From Parvibaculum sp039680535 (lineage in GTDB: Bacteria; Pseudomonadota; Alphaproteobacteria; Parvibaculales; Parvibaculaceae), in assembly GCF_039680535.1 (NCBI RefSeq), contig NZ_JBDKSS010000011.1, positions 47,711 to 111,710 on the forward strand: a stretch of 64,000 nucleotides of DNA, written 5' to 3'. A model generated the notes under the pieces. That model was not told the DNA's origin. It made no database searches and was given only the letters and a program-made list of their open reading frames with translations. The position numbers were made by a program, and so were the translations under genes. Below, in pieces: positions 1 to 8,547 of this stretch. Within the stretch, counting starts at the first letter, position 1. Every line of letters begins with the position of its first letter.

Positions 1-1229
1 GTGTCCTGCGCCTCATCGACAAGAATGTGATCGATGCCGCCATCGAGCTTGTAGAGCACCCAGGCCGCCATGCTGCTTTCGACGAGAAGCCTGCGGGCAT
101 GGGCAATGAGATCGTCATAGTCGAGAAGGGCACGGTATCGCTTCGCACGCTCGAAATCGGCAAGGATCGCATCGGCGAGATGGAAGATCGCTTCCGTCGC
201 CTGCGCGACGCCGACCGCGCGAAGACGCGCGACGAGGGCGAGGATGCGCTCCTGCTCGCGCACCAGCGCTTCCGCGAGCGCGGGGTTCGACTCGGCGGGC
301 TTCTTGGTGATGAGCGTCTTTCGCGGCGCATCTTCCTTGGTGAGAAAGATGGCCTTATAGGCGTCGAGATTTTCGAGCCGCCTTGCCGGCTCGGCAAGAA
401 AGGCATGAAGCGCCGCGGCGCGTTCCATGTCGGTCTTGCTGCCTGTCGCGAGAAGATCGGCGGCAGCACGCATATCCTTTTCAGGCAGATCGCCGATCCC
501 GGCGGATAGGCTCTCGACCGTCTCGCCATCTTCCACCTGAAGCGCGAGACGGATTGCCCGGATGACACCATCGAGGCCGCCAAACTGGTTCAGCAGCTTC
601 TCGAACGTGTCGCGGCGCTGCGTCACCTCCTTCAGCAGCTCGCCGAACGCGAGTTCATCGACCCGCTCGACCACCAGTGCCAATGCGCGGCCAAGCGGCG
701 TTTCCGGTTCAGCGCCCGCACGGCGCAACACGCCGTCGCGCACATCGGCCATCAACTCGTCAGCGCCACGATCGTCGAGAATCTCGAAATTCGGCGGCAC
801 GCCTGCTTCGAGCGGAAAGCGCCCCAGAAGCCTTTCGCAGAAGGCATGAATGGTCTGAATCTTGAGGCCGCCCGGCGTCTCGATGGCGCGTGCAAAAAGA
901 CGCCGCGCGAGATCGAGCTTCGCCTTTGAGGGGATGCGCCCTTCGAGCTTCGTGAGTTCGCTCGCGAGCACTTCGTCGGAAAGCATCGCCCAGTCGCCGA
1001 GGCGCTTGTAGAGGCGGCTCGACATTTCCGCCGCAGCCGCCTTGGTGAAGGTGAGACAAAGAATGCGGCCCGGCTCGCTTCCCGCAAGCAGAAGGCGGGC
1101 AACGCGTGTCGTCAGCGCATGCGTCTTTCCCGAGCCCGCATTGGCGGATACCCAGACGGAGGCTTCCGGATCGGAAGCGCGCATCTGCGCTTCATCGGCG
1201 GCGGGGCGCTTCTTCGTTTCGCCGCTCAT
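1..1229 (-). CDS. addA: Double-strand break repair helicase AddA, N-terminal part (cut by window edge)
   Basis: This is the helicase subunit of the AddAB helicase-nuclease, which processes double-strand ends for RecA-dependent repair. The frame is open from an ATG at 1229 to the left edge, giving 409 visible residues. A UvrD/Rep-type Walker A (SANAGSGKT) lies at residues 28-36 and the motif Ia-like stretch CLTFTKAAAAEM near 57-68. The reading breaks off inside the Walker B helicase motif DEAQD near residue 405. The C-terminal helicase half and the nuclease domain lie outside the window. The start overlaps the addB stop (ATGA), so the two subunits are probably translationally coupled. Assignment is firm from the motif set and the partner gene. 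Confidence 0.93.
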   Translation of the reverse strand, partial: MSGETKKRPAADEAQMRASDPEASVWVSANAGSGKTHALTTRVARLLLAGSEPGRILCLTFTKAAAAEMSSRLYKRLGDWAMLSDEVLASELTKLEGRIPSKAKLDLARRLFARAIETPGGLKIQTIHAFCERLLGRFPLEAGVPPNFEILDDRGADELMADVRDGVLRRAGAEPETPLGRALALVVERVDELAFGELLKEVTQRRDTFEKLLNQFGGLDGVIRAIRLALQVEDGETVESLSAGIGDLPEKDMRAAADLLATGSKTDMERAAALHAFLAEPARRLENLDAYKAIFLTKEDAPRKTLITKKPAESNPALAEALVREQERILALVARLRAVGVAQATEAIFHLADAILADFERAKRYRALLDYDDLIAHARRLLVESSMAAWVLYKLDGGIDHILVDEAQD

Positions 1230-4200
1230 TCGCCGCCTCCCGCAGACGACCACTCCTTCACCCTGGCGAGATGGTCGTAGTCGCCATAGCTCGCTTCGAA
1301 CATGGGACGCGGACGCGACAGATAGGGCGTCGCCTCGTCCTCATAACTCGCGAGCAGGGCGACGAGATTGGCATATGTCTCCTCGACGAGATTTTCAGGC
1401 TCGATCGCCCGCGCCTCGCCTGCCTTTTCTCCGCCCGTGAGCCGCAGATAGAGAAGGGCCGAGGCGGTCGCGGCGCCGATGTCTTTAAAACCACCTCGCG
1501 CGATCATCGCCGCTTCGAGCGGAAGCTGCGGCGTGAGCCCCGCCTCCACCTGCGCCAGCGAAGGCATCGCGCCGGTCTTGTAGTCGATGATGCGGACGGT
1601 GCCGTCGCGGCGCTCGTCGATGCGGTCGGCCTTGCCCACCAATTTCACCGGGTGCGCGAGTTCCACAATCTCGATTTCGCCTTTCACTTCGGCATGGACG
1701 CGCTTCACATCGGCGCGAAGCCTCTCCTCGTAATCGACGATCCAGGCAGCGATACGCTTGAAGCGCGGCCACCAGAAGGCCGCAACACCGGGACGGTCGA
1801 GCGCATGGGCGAAGGTCTCGCGGCCGATGCGGATGAGCTCATCAAGCGCGTTTGCGGGAAGGCCTTGCGGGTATGCGCGGGCAAATTTCTCGAGTGCCTC
1901 GTGGATGATGTTTCCACGCTCGGCCCCCGCCCCATCGGCGTCGATCGGATCGAGCGGGCGAAGGTTCAGCACCCTTTTCGCATAGATCGCATAGGGATCG
2001 CGGATCAGGGTTTCTATTTCCGTGACGGAGAAGCGCTTCGGCCGCGCTTCGAGCGGCGGCGTCGGGCGCGGCTTCCCGATGGGGATGGGATCGCCCGCCT
2101 CGTCGAGCTTCTGCGCCCAGCCTGCCCAATTGGGCGCATCGAGCGCCTCCGCGCGGCCAAGACCCGCGAGCAGGCTCTGCAGCCGGAGAAGCCAGCGCGA
2201 GGCAACCGTCGGAGCGCCGTCGACCTTCAGCGCGCGCGTCAGCACAACTTCCGCCGCGCTCGCGCCTTCGGCGAAGTCATGGGCGGAAAGACCGATGTGA
2301 CGTTCCGGCGGCTCAAGGCCGAGCGCTGCGCGCATGGGCCGGTTAAGCCAGGGATCGATATTGGCCTCAGCCGGCCACGTCCCTTCATTGAGACTGCCTA
2401 GAATGATGCAATCGGCATGCTGAAGCCGCGCTTCGAGCGGTCCCCAGATGAAGAGACGCGGATGGCGGCCGAAGCGCGGCCGCAGCACACGCGTCATGCC
2501 GAGCTCGGCGAAAAGACGGGCATAGGTTTCGAGATCGCAGGCGCCGAGCGTCGCTGCCGACTCGATCAGATCCACAACGAATGTCGAAGCTGCTTCGCCC
2601 TCTTCCTTCGCCCAGAGTTCGGGCGTACGTCCCTCGCCACGAAAGGCGAGCGCTTCCGCCGCCGCGACATGCGCGCGTGCGATATCCGCCACAGGCGCCT
2701 CGCGCCCGTAGAGATCGATAAGGGGACGCAGCGCAGTCTCGATACGGTCAAGCAGGCCGTCGAGCCCCGCGAAATCCTTTACCGGAGCATCGCGTGCTTC
2801 TGCCGCCTTGTGTGCTTCAGCAAGCGCGGCGCGGAGTCCCGCAAGTCCCGGCGCAGGACGCGGCCCCCGCAGCACGAGCCGCTCGAGGCGGCGCACTTCG
2901 TCGCGCAGCCGCGCCGGATTGCCGAGGCCTGCGAGCGGATGCTTCAGGGCGGCGAGAAAGGTCAGCGGCGCGAAATCTTCCGCCACCAATTCCGCGACGA
3001 GGCGGAGATAGATCATGGGCGGCGTGTGAGCGAGGGGCCGACCGCCGGAGTCGTCGATCTCGATGCCCCAGCGGCGAAGCTCCGCAGCGACGCGGCGGCC
3101 CAGCGCGCGATCCGGCGTGATGAGAGCCGCCGTCTTGCCTTGCGTCTCCAGCGCGCCGCGCATGAGCAGCGCAATGGCGCCGGCCTCTTCGCGCTGCGTC
3201 GGCGCCGTGACGAGCGAGAGCCCCTCCAGCGCCGCGTCGGCATCCGGCCTCAGCAGATCCAGACGCGAGCGCCAGAGCGAGGTCGTATCGGCGGGCCGCA
3301 GCGCCTCCGAAAGAAGCCGCATCCGGGCTCGCCGTGCGGGCGCCACATCGACCCCAGGCCAAAGCGCGACGTCATCGCGCTCTGCGCGGAGATGCATGAG
3401 GAGTTTCTTCAGCCCATATTGCGGATGCGACTCGGTGCCCTTGCCGCCGATTGCATTCCAGCTTTCCGCATCGAGTTCCGTATCGAGGCCCGGCAGCACG
3501 ACCGCACCTGCGGCCAGCCGCGCCACGACGGCGAGAAGATCGGCGGCGGCGGGGATCGAACCCGTCGAACCCGCCGCAATGACCGGCTTTGCAGGCGGAG
3601 ACTTCGTCCAGGCGGCAGCCTGACTTTCGAGAAGCGCGTTACGCCGCGCCGCGCCTTCCATGAAGCCGAGCCGGGCAAGCTCCTCCGGCCAACGCTCGGT
3701 CAGAAGTTTCAGGAACTCGATGGTGATCTGCCAGTATTCGGCGAATTCCTCCGGCACGAGCGATCCGAGAGAGGTCAGCGCGACACGCTCCGTCAGCGCC
3801 ATGTCGAGAAAGCGGCCAAGATCGGCGGCAAGCGCCAGTGCTCTCGCAAGGTCCGCGCTTTCATCTGTCTCGTCGAGATCGAGAATCAGGCGGGCAAGGC
3901 GGAACTGGCGTTCCAGCCCGGAGATTTCGGGCGGCAGCGTCAGCGATGCAGAGGGCTGCGAGGATATATCGAGGACCAGCTCATCCTCGTCGACATCGCC
4001 CAGCGGCCGCATGATGGGCAGCAGCAGGGCCTTGCCGCCGCCCGCGCGCAGGAAGGCATCGGACAGGGCCCGCACTGCACGGCGCGTCGGCAGAAGGATG
4101 GTGATGTCGGGAAGCTCCACGCCCGCGCCGAAGCGCCCGCCCAGCGTAGGATCGGCAAGCAGGGTCCTTGCCAGCGCGTCCAGGAATGGCGTGCCGGAGG

Positions 4201-4234
4201 GAATGGTGAAAAGGCGCGGCGAATCGTGAGCCAT
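1226..4234 (-). CDS. addB: Double-strand break repair protein AddB (alphaproteobacterial type)
   Basis: This is the second subunit of the AddAB helicase-nuclease, 1002 residues. The N-terminal region has the superfamily-like start PDITILLPTRRAVRAL but no canonical Walker A. The C-terminal RecB-like PD-(D/E)XK nuclease domain is clear, with GNIIHEALEKF, then VGKADRID, then the catalytic IDYKTG near residues 883-888. Only two cysteines are present, so the four-cysteine Fe-S staple known from Bacillus AddB cannot form. It is transcribed ahead of addA with an ATGA overlap and follows the murU/amgK/tsaE group at a 64-bp distance. That order is common in alphaproteobacteria. Confidence 0.93.
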   Translation of the reverse strand: MAHDSPRLFTIPSGTPFLDALARTLLADPTLGGRFGAGVELPDITILLPTRRAVRALSDAFLRAGGGKALLLPIMRPLGDVDEDELVLDISSQPSASLTLPPEISGLERQFRLARLILDLDETDESADLARALALAADLGRFLDMALTERVALTSLGSLVPEEFAEYWQITIEFLKLLTERWPEELARLGFMEGAARRNALLESQAAAWTKSPPAKPVIAAGSTGSIPAAADLLAVVARLAAGAVVLPGLDTELDAESWNAIGGKGTESHPQYGLKKLLMHLRAERDDVALWPGVDVAPARRARMRLLSEALRPADTTSLWRSRLDLLRPDADAALEGLSLVTAPTQREEAGAIALLMRGALETQGKTAALITPDRALGRRVAAELRRWGIEIDDSGGRPLAHTPPMIYLRLVAELVAEDFAPLTFLAALKHPLAGLGNPARLRDEVRRLERLVLRGPRPAPGLAGLRAALAEAHKAAEARDAPVKDFAGLDGLLDRIETALRPLIDLYGREAPVADIARAHVAAAEALAFRGEGRTPELWAKEEGEAASTFVVDLIESAATLGACDLETYARLFAELGMTRVLRPRFGRHPRLFIWGPLEARLQHADCIILGSLNEGTWPAEANIDPWLNRPMRAALGLEPPERHIGLSAHDFAEGASAAEVVLTRALKVDGAPTVASRWLLRLQSLLAGLGRAEALDAPNWAGWAQKLDEAGDPIPIGKPRPTPPLEARPKRFSVTEIETLIRDPYAIYAKRVLNLRPLDPIDADGAGAERGNIIHEALEKFARAYPQGLPANALDELIRIGRETFAHALDRPGVAAFWWPRFKRIAAWIVDYEERLRADVKRVHAEVKGEIEIVELAHPVKLVGKADRIDERRDGTVRIIDYKTGAMPSLAQVEAGLTPQLPLEAAMIARGGFKDIGAATASALLYLRLTGGEKAGEARAIEPENLVEETYANLVALLASYEDEATPYLSRPRPMFEASYGDYDHLARVKEWSSAGGGE

Positions 4235-4298
4235 GAGCCAGTCTAACCCTGCCCGCCGCCCTTTTCCGAATAGGTCCGGCCGAACGGATCAACCAGCC

Positions 4299-5009
4299 TC
4301 AAAGGTCGCGAATGAACTCTTCCGCCGCCGCCAGGTCTTCGGGTGTGCCGACATGCATCCAGACGCCCGACATGCGCTGGCCATAGAGCCGGCCCTCCTC
4401 CATCAGCCGGTCCCAGATCAGATTGGTCGAGAATGCACCTTCCGGCCCCTCGGCGAAGAGCTGCGGCTTGATGATCTGCACACCCGCAAACATGTAGGGC
4501 ACGGTTTCGGAGGACCCGCGCCGCGTGATGCGGCCGAGCTGATCCATGACGAAATCGCCCCGCCCGACATAGCCGATGGTGCGGGCGGCGTCGGCGATCA
4601 TGAGCAGGGCGTCCATGCGCTCCGGATCGAAGGCCTCGATCAGGTTCGTCAGATTCTCGCCCCAGCCTTCGACCCAGACGCTGTCCGAGTTGAAGGTGAT
4701 GATAGGTTCCTCGCCGAGAAGAGGCAGCGCCCTCTTCGCGCCGCCGCCCGTGTCGAGCAGGCGCTCGCGCTCGTCGGAAATGACGATGTGGGGAAAGCCT
4801 CGCTTTGCGAGATGAGCCTCGAGCTTGTCGGCGAAGTGATGGACATTGACGATCACTTCCTCGACGCCTGCCTTTTCGAGCCGGTCGAGCACATGGTCGA
4901 TGAGGGCTTCGCCCATGAAGGGAACGAGTGGCTTGGGCGTCGTGTCGGTGAGCGGGCGCATGCGGGTGCCCTTGCCGGCCGCCATCACCATTGCGCGTTT
5001 GATCTTCAT
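4299..5009 (-). CDS. murU: Nucleotidyltransferase, MurU-like (N-acetylmuramate-1-phosphate uridylyltransferase)
   Basis: The 236-residue protein has a single nucleotidyltransferase fold. The N-terminal signature is AMVMAAGKGTRMRPLTD (residues 6-22), followed by PKPLVPFMGEALIDH, and the metal-binding FNSDSVW region is near residue 110. In the MurU family this enzyme converts MurNAc-1-phosphate to UDP-MurNAc in the recycling route that bypasses MurA and fosfomycin. The neighbouring gene is an AmgK-type sugar kinase, which supplies that substrate and supports MurU over a hexose-1-phosphate transferase. It starts 11 bp after the kinase stop, so the two are likely co-transcribed. Substrate specificity is inferred from context. 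Confidence 0.78.
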   Translation of the reverse strand: MKIKRAMVMAAGKGTRMRPLTDTTPKPLVPFMGEALIDHVLDRLEKAGVEEVIVNVHHFADKLEAHLAKRGFPHIVISDERERLLDTGGGAKRALPLLGEEPIITFNSDSVWVEGWGENLTNLIEAFDPERMDALLMIADAARTIGYVGRGDFVMDQLGRITRRGSSETVPYMFAGVQIIKPQLFAEGPEGAFSTNLIWDRLMEEGRLYGQRMSGVWMHVGTPEDLAAAEEFIRDL

Positions 5010-5020
5010 CGCGGAGAGCT

Positions 5021-6106
5021 CTATCGGGAGTTCAGGAACAGATGCGCCTCGACCCAGGCAGCGAGCGGCGCCAGCGCCGGGTGGGCGAGGTTACGTTTGA
5101 GATAATCCATGGTGCGCGGCATGTGCGCCATATATTGCGGCTTGCCATCGCGCTTGAGAAGGCGCGGCCAGAGCCCGATGAGGCGCAGCGCACGCTCCGC
5201 GCCGAGCGCCGCGTAGCTCGCACGAAACTCCGCCTCGTCGAAGCCGGAAAGATCGGCCGAAGCACGATCGACATAGTAGTCGAGCATGGCCTGCTCCCGC
5301 GCCGGGGAAACGTCGCGCCGCGCATCCTGCAGGAAGGACACGACGTCATAGGCACGCGAGCCGATCAGTGCGTCCTGAAAGTCTATGAGGCCGATCCGCG
5401 CCGCGCCCTGCCTTTGCCCAAGCCATATGATGTTCGGCGAATGAAAGTCGCGCAGGAACAGCGTCGGCGTTCCAGCGTCGATGAAAGGGCGAAGGCCCGT
5501 CCAGATGCCGTGATATTCGGCGCGAAGATCGGCGGAGGCTTCGTGTCCCAGCTCCACCGGAAAATACCAGTCGAGCAGCACGTCGAGTTCGGCGCGGAAG
5601 ACGCCATCGTCGAAGGCAGGCACGACATGCGCGGCGCCCTGCCCGAGCGGCAGACTAGCCGGCGCGTCCGCGGCTTGCAGTGCGATCAGAGCATCGATGC
5701 AAGTGCGATAGATTTCGTCGAGCGCTTCGCCGGCAGGGCCATGCCCATGGTCGATGATGCCGCCGAGAACCGCATCGCCAAGATCTTCGAGAAGCAGAAG
5801 CCCGGCATCGAGATCGCGGGCAAGAATTTCCGGTGCGGTGAGACCGAGCCCGCGGAGATAGTCATCCACGGCGACGAAGGGGCCGCAATCGACGGCCAGA
5901 TGCGCAACCTCGCTGTAGGAACGCTGGCCGGAGGGCAGCGGCGCTTCCGGCGCGCGGGGCCAGTCCATCAGCACGGCCTTGCCCTTCGGCCCTTCGAGAC
6001 GCTCATAGCGCCGCGTCGAGGCATCGCCCGCCAGCGGTCCGCGCCGCGCGTCGCCCCAGCCCGCCTCGTCCAGAAAGGCGCGGATCAGTTCCTCGCGCGT
6101 ATTCAT
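5021..6106 (-). CDS. amgK: Aminoglycoside-phosphotransferase-fold sugar kinase, AmgK-like
   Basis: This 361-residue kinase belongs to the APH/choline-kinase fold. The catalytic loop FLRDFHSPNIIWL carries the APH-type (H/R)DxHxxN signature, and LIDFQDA is the metal-binding DFG-like motif. The N-terminus has the conserved GDASTRRYERL glycine-rich segment. AmgK phosphorylates the anomeric position of MurNAc or GlcNAc released during peptidoglycan turnover and hands MurNAc-1-phosphate to MurU, the next gene. The stop of tsaE lies 7 bp upstream. The kinase-plus-MurU pairing is the main ground for the name, because the fold alone would allow other small-molecule kinases. Confidence 0.8.
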   Translation of the reverse strand: MNTREELIRAFLDEAGWGDARRGPLAGDASTRRYERLEGPKGKAVLMDWPRAPEAPLPSGQRSYSEVAHLAVDCGPFVAVDDYLRGLGLTAPEILARDLDAGLLLLEDLGDAVLGGIIDHGHGPAGEALDEIYRTCIDALIALQAADAPASLPLGQGAAHVVPAFDDGVFRAELDVLLDWYFPVELGHEASADLRAEYHGIWTGLRPFIDAGTPTLFLRDFHSPNIIWLGQRQGAARIGLIDFQDALIGSRAYDVVSFLQDARRDVSPAREQAMLDYYVDRASADLSGFDEAEFRASYAALGAERALRLIGLWPRLLKRDGKPQYMAHMPRTMDYLKRNLAHPALAPLAAWVEAHLFLNSR

Positions 6107-6113
6107 TCGTCTT

Positions 6114-6605
6114 TCAGTCCCCCAAGGAGTCCTTCAACCCCTGAAGCCGCGCCGCCCAGTGTCCGTGGCCCGTCAGATGAGCCTCGCGCGCTCCGCCTTC
6201 TCCCATGAGACGGATGGAGATGTCGAGACGGTCCTGCGGCAGGCGCCCCAGCCGGTCGGGCCATTCGACGAGCAGCGCCCCCTCGTCCAGCGCCTCGCCA
6301 AGGCCAAGCTCGGCGGCATCCTCCGGCCGGTCGAGCCGATAGAGATCGACATGGGTGATGAGGAGGTCCGGCGCGTCATAGGTCTGGACGAGCGTGAATG
6401 TCGGGCTCGGCACCTCCTCGTCGGGGTCGCCGAGCCGCGCGCGGATCGTCGCCCGGGCAAGCGCCGTCTTGCCGGCGCCGAGGTCGCCCGTGAGCGCGAC
6501 GAAATCGCCGGGCTCCAGCAAGGCGCCGAGCCGGGCGCCCAGACGCTCGGTCGCCGCCTCGTCAGGCAGCGGAATCGAAAGTTCGGCTATGGCGGCTGCG
6601 GTCAT
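6114..6605 (-). CDS. tsaE: tRNA t6A biosynthesis ATPase TsaE
   Basis: TsaE is the ATPase partner of TsaB and TsaD in N6-threonylcarbamoyladenosine modification of ANN-decoding tRNAs. The Walker A is LTGDLGAGKT and the next conserved block is VPSPTFTLVQ, followed by HVDLYRL and LVEWPDRLG, all diagnostic of the family. The ATG at 6605 gives 163 residues with the P-loop near residue 40, matching usual TsaE proteins. An ATG at 6638 (174 residues) and one at 6719 (201 residues) are also in frame, and none has a convincing ribosome-binding site. It heads the tsaE-amgK-murU-addB-addA string. Confidence 0.9.
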   Translation of the reverse strand: MTAAAIAELSIPLPDEAATERLGARLGALLEPGDFVALTGDLGAGKTALARATIRARLGDPDEEVPSPTFTLVQTYDAPDLLITHVDLYRLDRPEDAAELGLGEALDEGALLVEWPDRLGRLPQDRLDISIRLMGEGGAREAHLTGHGHWAARLQGLKDSLGD

Positions 6606-6883
6606 TCTTGCGGGTCTGGGTTCGGACTGGGCCGCCATAGGAGGAAAAGCGGCCCGATTTGTCAATTTGAGAGGCCGTGACCCGGCGACCCGAAATTTTA
6701 AAGTTGACGCTTCCGTCATTTTTGTGGCGGAGTACCACTTCAGAAAAAGATGCTCTCATGGCCTCACACGCGAACGCGGCATCCTGCCCCGGCTTTGGGA
6801 CAGTGACGCGCAGGCGGCACCTCTGTAAAAGGCGATGAACAGCCTTGCAGGCGAGGCGTTGAAAGAGAGCGGGAGGAACGAAC

Positions 6884-8122
6884 GTGAGTGCGAGCGTAAC
6901 CAACGGAATCGTCATCATCGGCGCCGGACAGGCGGCCTCGCAGGCTGTGATGTCACTGCGTTCGGAAGGCTATGAAGGGCCGATCCGCATGATCGGCGAC
7001 GAGGCCGAGCCGCCTTACCAGCGTCCGCCCCTGTCGAAGAAATTCCTCGCCGGGGAAATCGGTTTCGACCGCGTGGAGCTGAAGCCGGCGGAGTTCTATG
7101 CGAACGCCGGCTGCGAACTGTTGCTGTCGACGCGCGTGGCGGCGATCGAGCGGGCGAAGAAGATCGTCCTGACGAGCGACGGCCGTGAAATCGCCTATGA
7201 CAAGCTCATCATCGCGACCGGCAGCCGGGTACGCGAGATCAACGTGCCGGGCTTCGACCTTGAAGGCGTGCATTATCTGCGCTCCGTCGCGGACGTTCAC
7301 GAGATCCAGAAGAACTTCAAGCCGGGCGCGAAGATGGTCGTCGTCGGCGGCGGCTATATCGGCCTCGAAGTGGCGGCTGTCGCCAAGAAGCACGACATCG
7401 CGGTCACCGTGCTCGAAACCGCCGAGCGCGTCATGGCGCGCGTCGTCGATCCCATCGTTTCGCATTTCTATGAGCGCATTCACCGCGAGGAAGGCGTCGT
7501 CATCCGCACGGGCGTGACGGTTGCGGGCTTCGAAGGCAAGGACGGACGCATCACCCATGTCGTCTCCGGCGAAGGTGAAAGCTTCCCTTGCGATTTCGTC
7601 GTGGTCGGCATCGGCATCATTCCGAATACGGAGCTTGCGCAGGACGCCGGCGTCACCGTCGAGAACGGCATCGTCGTCGACGAGATGACGCGGACAAGCG
7701 ATCCCGACATTTATGCGGCGGGCGACTGCACCAACCATCCGAACGGCGTTTACGGCCGCCGGCTCCGCCTCGAAAGCGTTCACAACGCCATCGAGCAGGG
7801 AAAGACCGCCGCCGCCGCCATTACCGGCAAGGACAAACCCTACAACCAGGTGCCCTGGTTCTGGTCGGATCAGTACGACCTGAAGCTGCAGATCGCGGGC
7901 CTTTCCACCGGCTACACGGAAGCGGTCACTCGCGGCAATCCGGCGGAAGGCCGGAGTTTCGCGGTTTTCTATCTCAAGGACGGCGTGCTCATCGCCGTCG
8001 ATGCGGTCAACCGTGCGCCCGAATTCATGACGGCCCGGCAGCTCATCGCCAAGCAGGTGAAGCTCGACCCCAAGCGGCTGGCCGACGAAACGATTTCCAT
8101 GAAGGAAGTGGCGAACGCCTGA
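6884..8122 (+). CDS. NAD(P)/FAD-dependent ferredoxin reductase (putidaredoxin/rhodocoxin reductase type)
   Basis: This 412-residue flavoprotein should pass electrons from NAD(P)H to the [2Fe-2S] ferredoxin encoded next. The FAD-binding dinucleotide fold is at the N-terminus (VIIGAGQAASQA, residues 9-20). A second dinucleotide motif for the pyridine nucleotide is VVVGGGYIGLEVAA, and the conserved IYAAGDC closes the FAD site. The C-terminus is the reductase domain seen in CamA-like proteins. The start is GTG at 6884 with GGGAGG at 6871-6876. Such pairs usually feed cytochrome P450s or Rieske oxygenases. No oxygenase lies in this window, so the final acceptor is unknown. Confidence 0.88.
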   Translation: MSASVTNGIVIIGAGQAASQAVMSLRSEGYEGPIRMIGDEAEPPYQRPPLSKKFLAGEIGFDRVELKPAEFYANAGCELLLSTRVAAIERAKKIVLTSDGREIAYDKLIIATGSRVREINVPGFDLEGVHYLRSVADVHEIQKNFKPGAKMVVVGGGYIGLEVAAVAKKHDIAVTVLETAERVMARVVDPIVSHFYERIHREEGVVIRTGVTVAGFEGKDGRITHVVSGEGESFPCDFVVVGIGIIPNTELAQDAGVTVENGIVVDEMTRTSDPDIYAAGDCTNHPNGVYGRRLRLESVHNAIEQGKTAAAAITGKDKPYNQVPWFWSDQYDLKLQIAGLSTGYTEAVTRGNPAEGRSFAVFYLKDGVLIAVDAVNRAPEFMTARQLIAKQVKLDPKRLADETISMKEVANA

Positions 8123-8174
8123 GCAGGCGTCGACAAAAATGACAGTTGAATAGGTGAGGAGGCGTTCGGAGAGA

Positions 8175-8495
8175 ATGGCGAAAGTTACTTATGTCGAGCA
8201 TAACGGCAAAGAGCACACGATCGACGTGGCGGAAGGCCTGACGCTCATGGAAGGCGCCGTGAAGAACATGGTGCCGGGTATCGATGCCGATTGCGGCGGT
8301 GCCTGCGCCTGCGCGACCTGCATGATCTATGTGCCCGAGGAATGGCTCGCGAAGATTCCGGGCAAGGAAGACATGGAAGAAACCATGCTCGACTTCTGCG
8401 AACACACGCAGGCCAATTCCCGCCTTTCCTGCCAGATCAAGGTGACCCCGGAGCTCGACGGCATTCGCGTCTCGCTTCCCGAAAGCCAGCACTAA
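8175..8495 (+). CDS. [2Fe-2S] ferredoxin, adrenodoxin/putidaredoxin type
   Basis: This small electron carrier of 106 residues has the vertebrate-type [2Fe-2S] pattern. Cluster ligands are Cys40, Cys46 and Cys49 in DCGGACACATC, and Cys86 in RLSCQIKV. The acidic helix DMEETMLDFCEH is the usual partner-docking region. The ATG at 8175 is chosen over an in-frame GTG at 8154 because it gives the standard family N-terminus (MAKVTYVEHNG). It lies 52 bp after the reductase stop with GAGGAGG and GGAGAG upstream, and ends just before a strong terminator. It probably acts with the preceding reductase. Confidence 0.9.
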   Translation: MAKVTYVEHNGKEHTIDVAEGLTLMEGAVKNMVPGIDADCGGACACATCMIYVPEEWLAKIPGKEDMEETMLDFCEHTQANSRLSCQIKVTPELDGIRVSLPESQH

Positions 8496-8511
8496 CGTTT
8501 TTATCTCAAGA

Positions 8512-8542
8512 AAAAGGGCGCCGGTTTTCGGCGCCCTTTTTT
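8512..8542. terminator. Bidirectional rho-independent terminator between ferredoxin and iorB
   Basis: A GC-rich stem (AAAAGGGCGCC paired with GGCGCCCTTTT) with a short T-rich loop is flanked by an A run on one side and a T run on the other. It sits between two convergent genes and can stop transcription from both directions. Confidence 0.85.
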
Positions 8543-8547
8543 GTTGC

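Noticed and set aside
2417..4246. A 609-codon plus-strand frame over addB
   Set aside because: Antisense to addB, compositionally biased, with no family signature.
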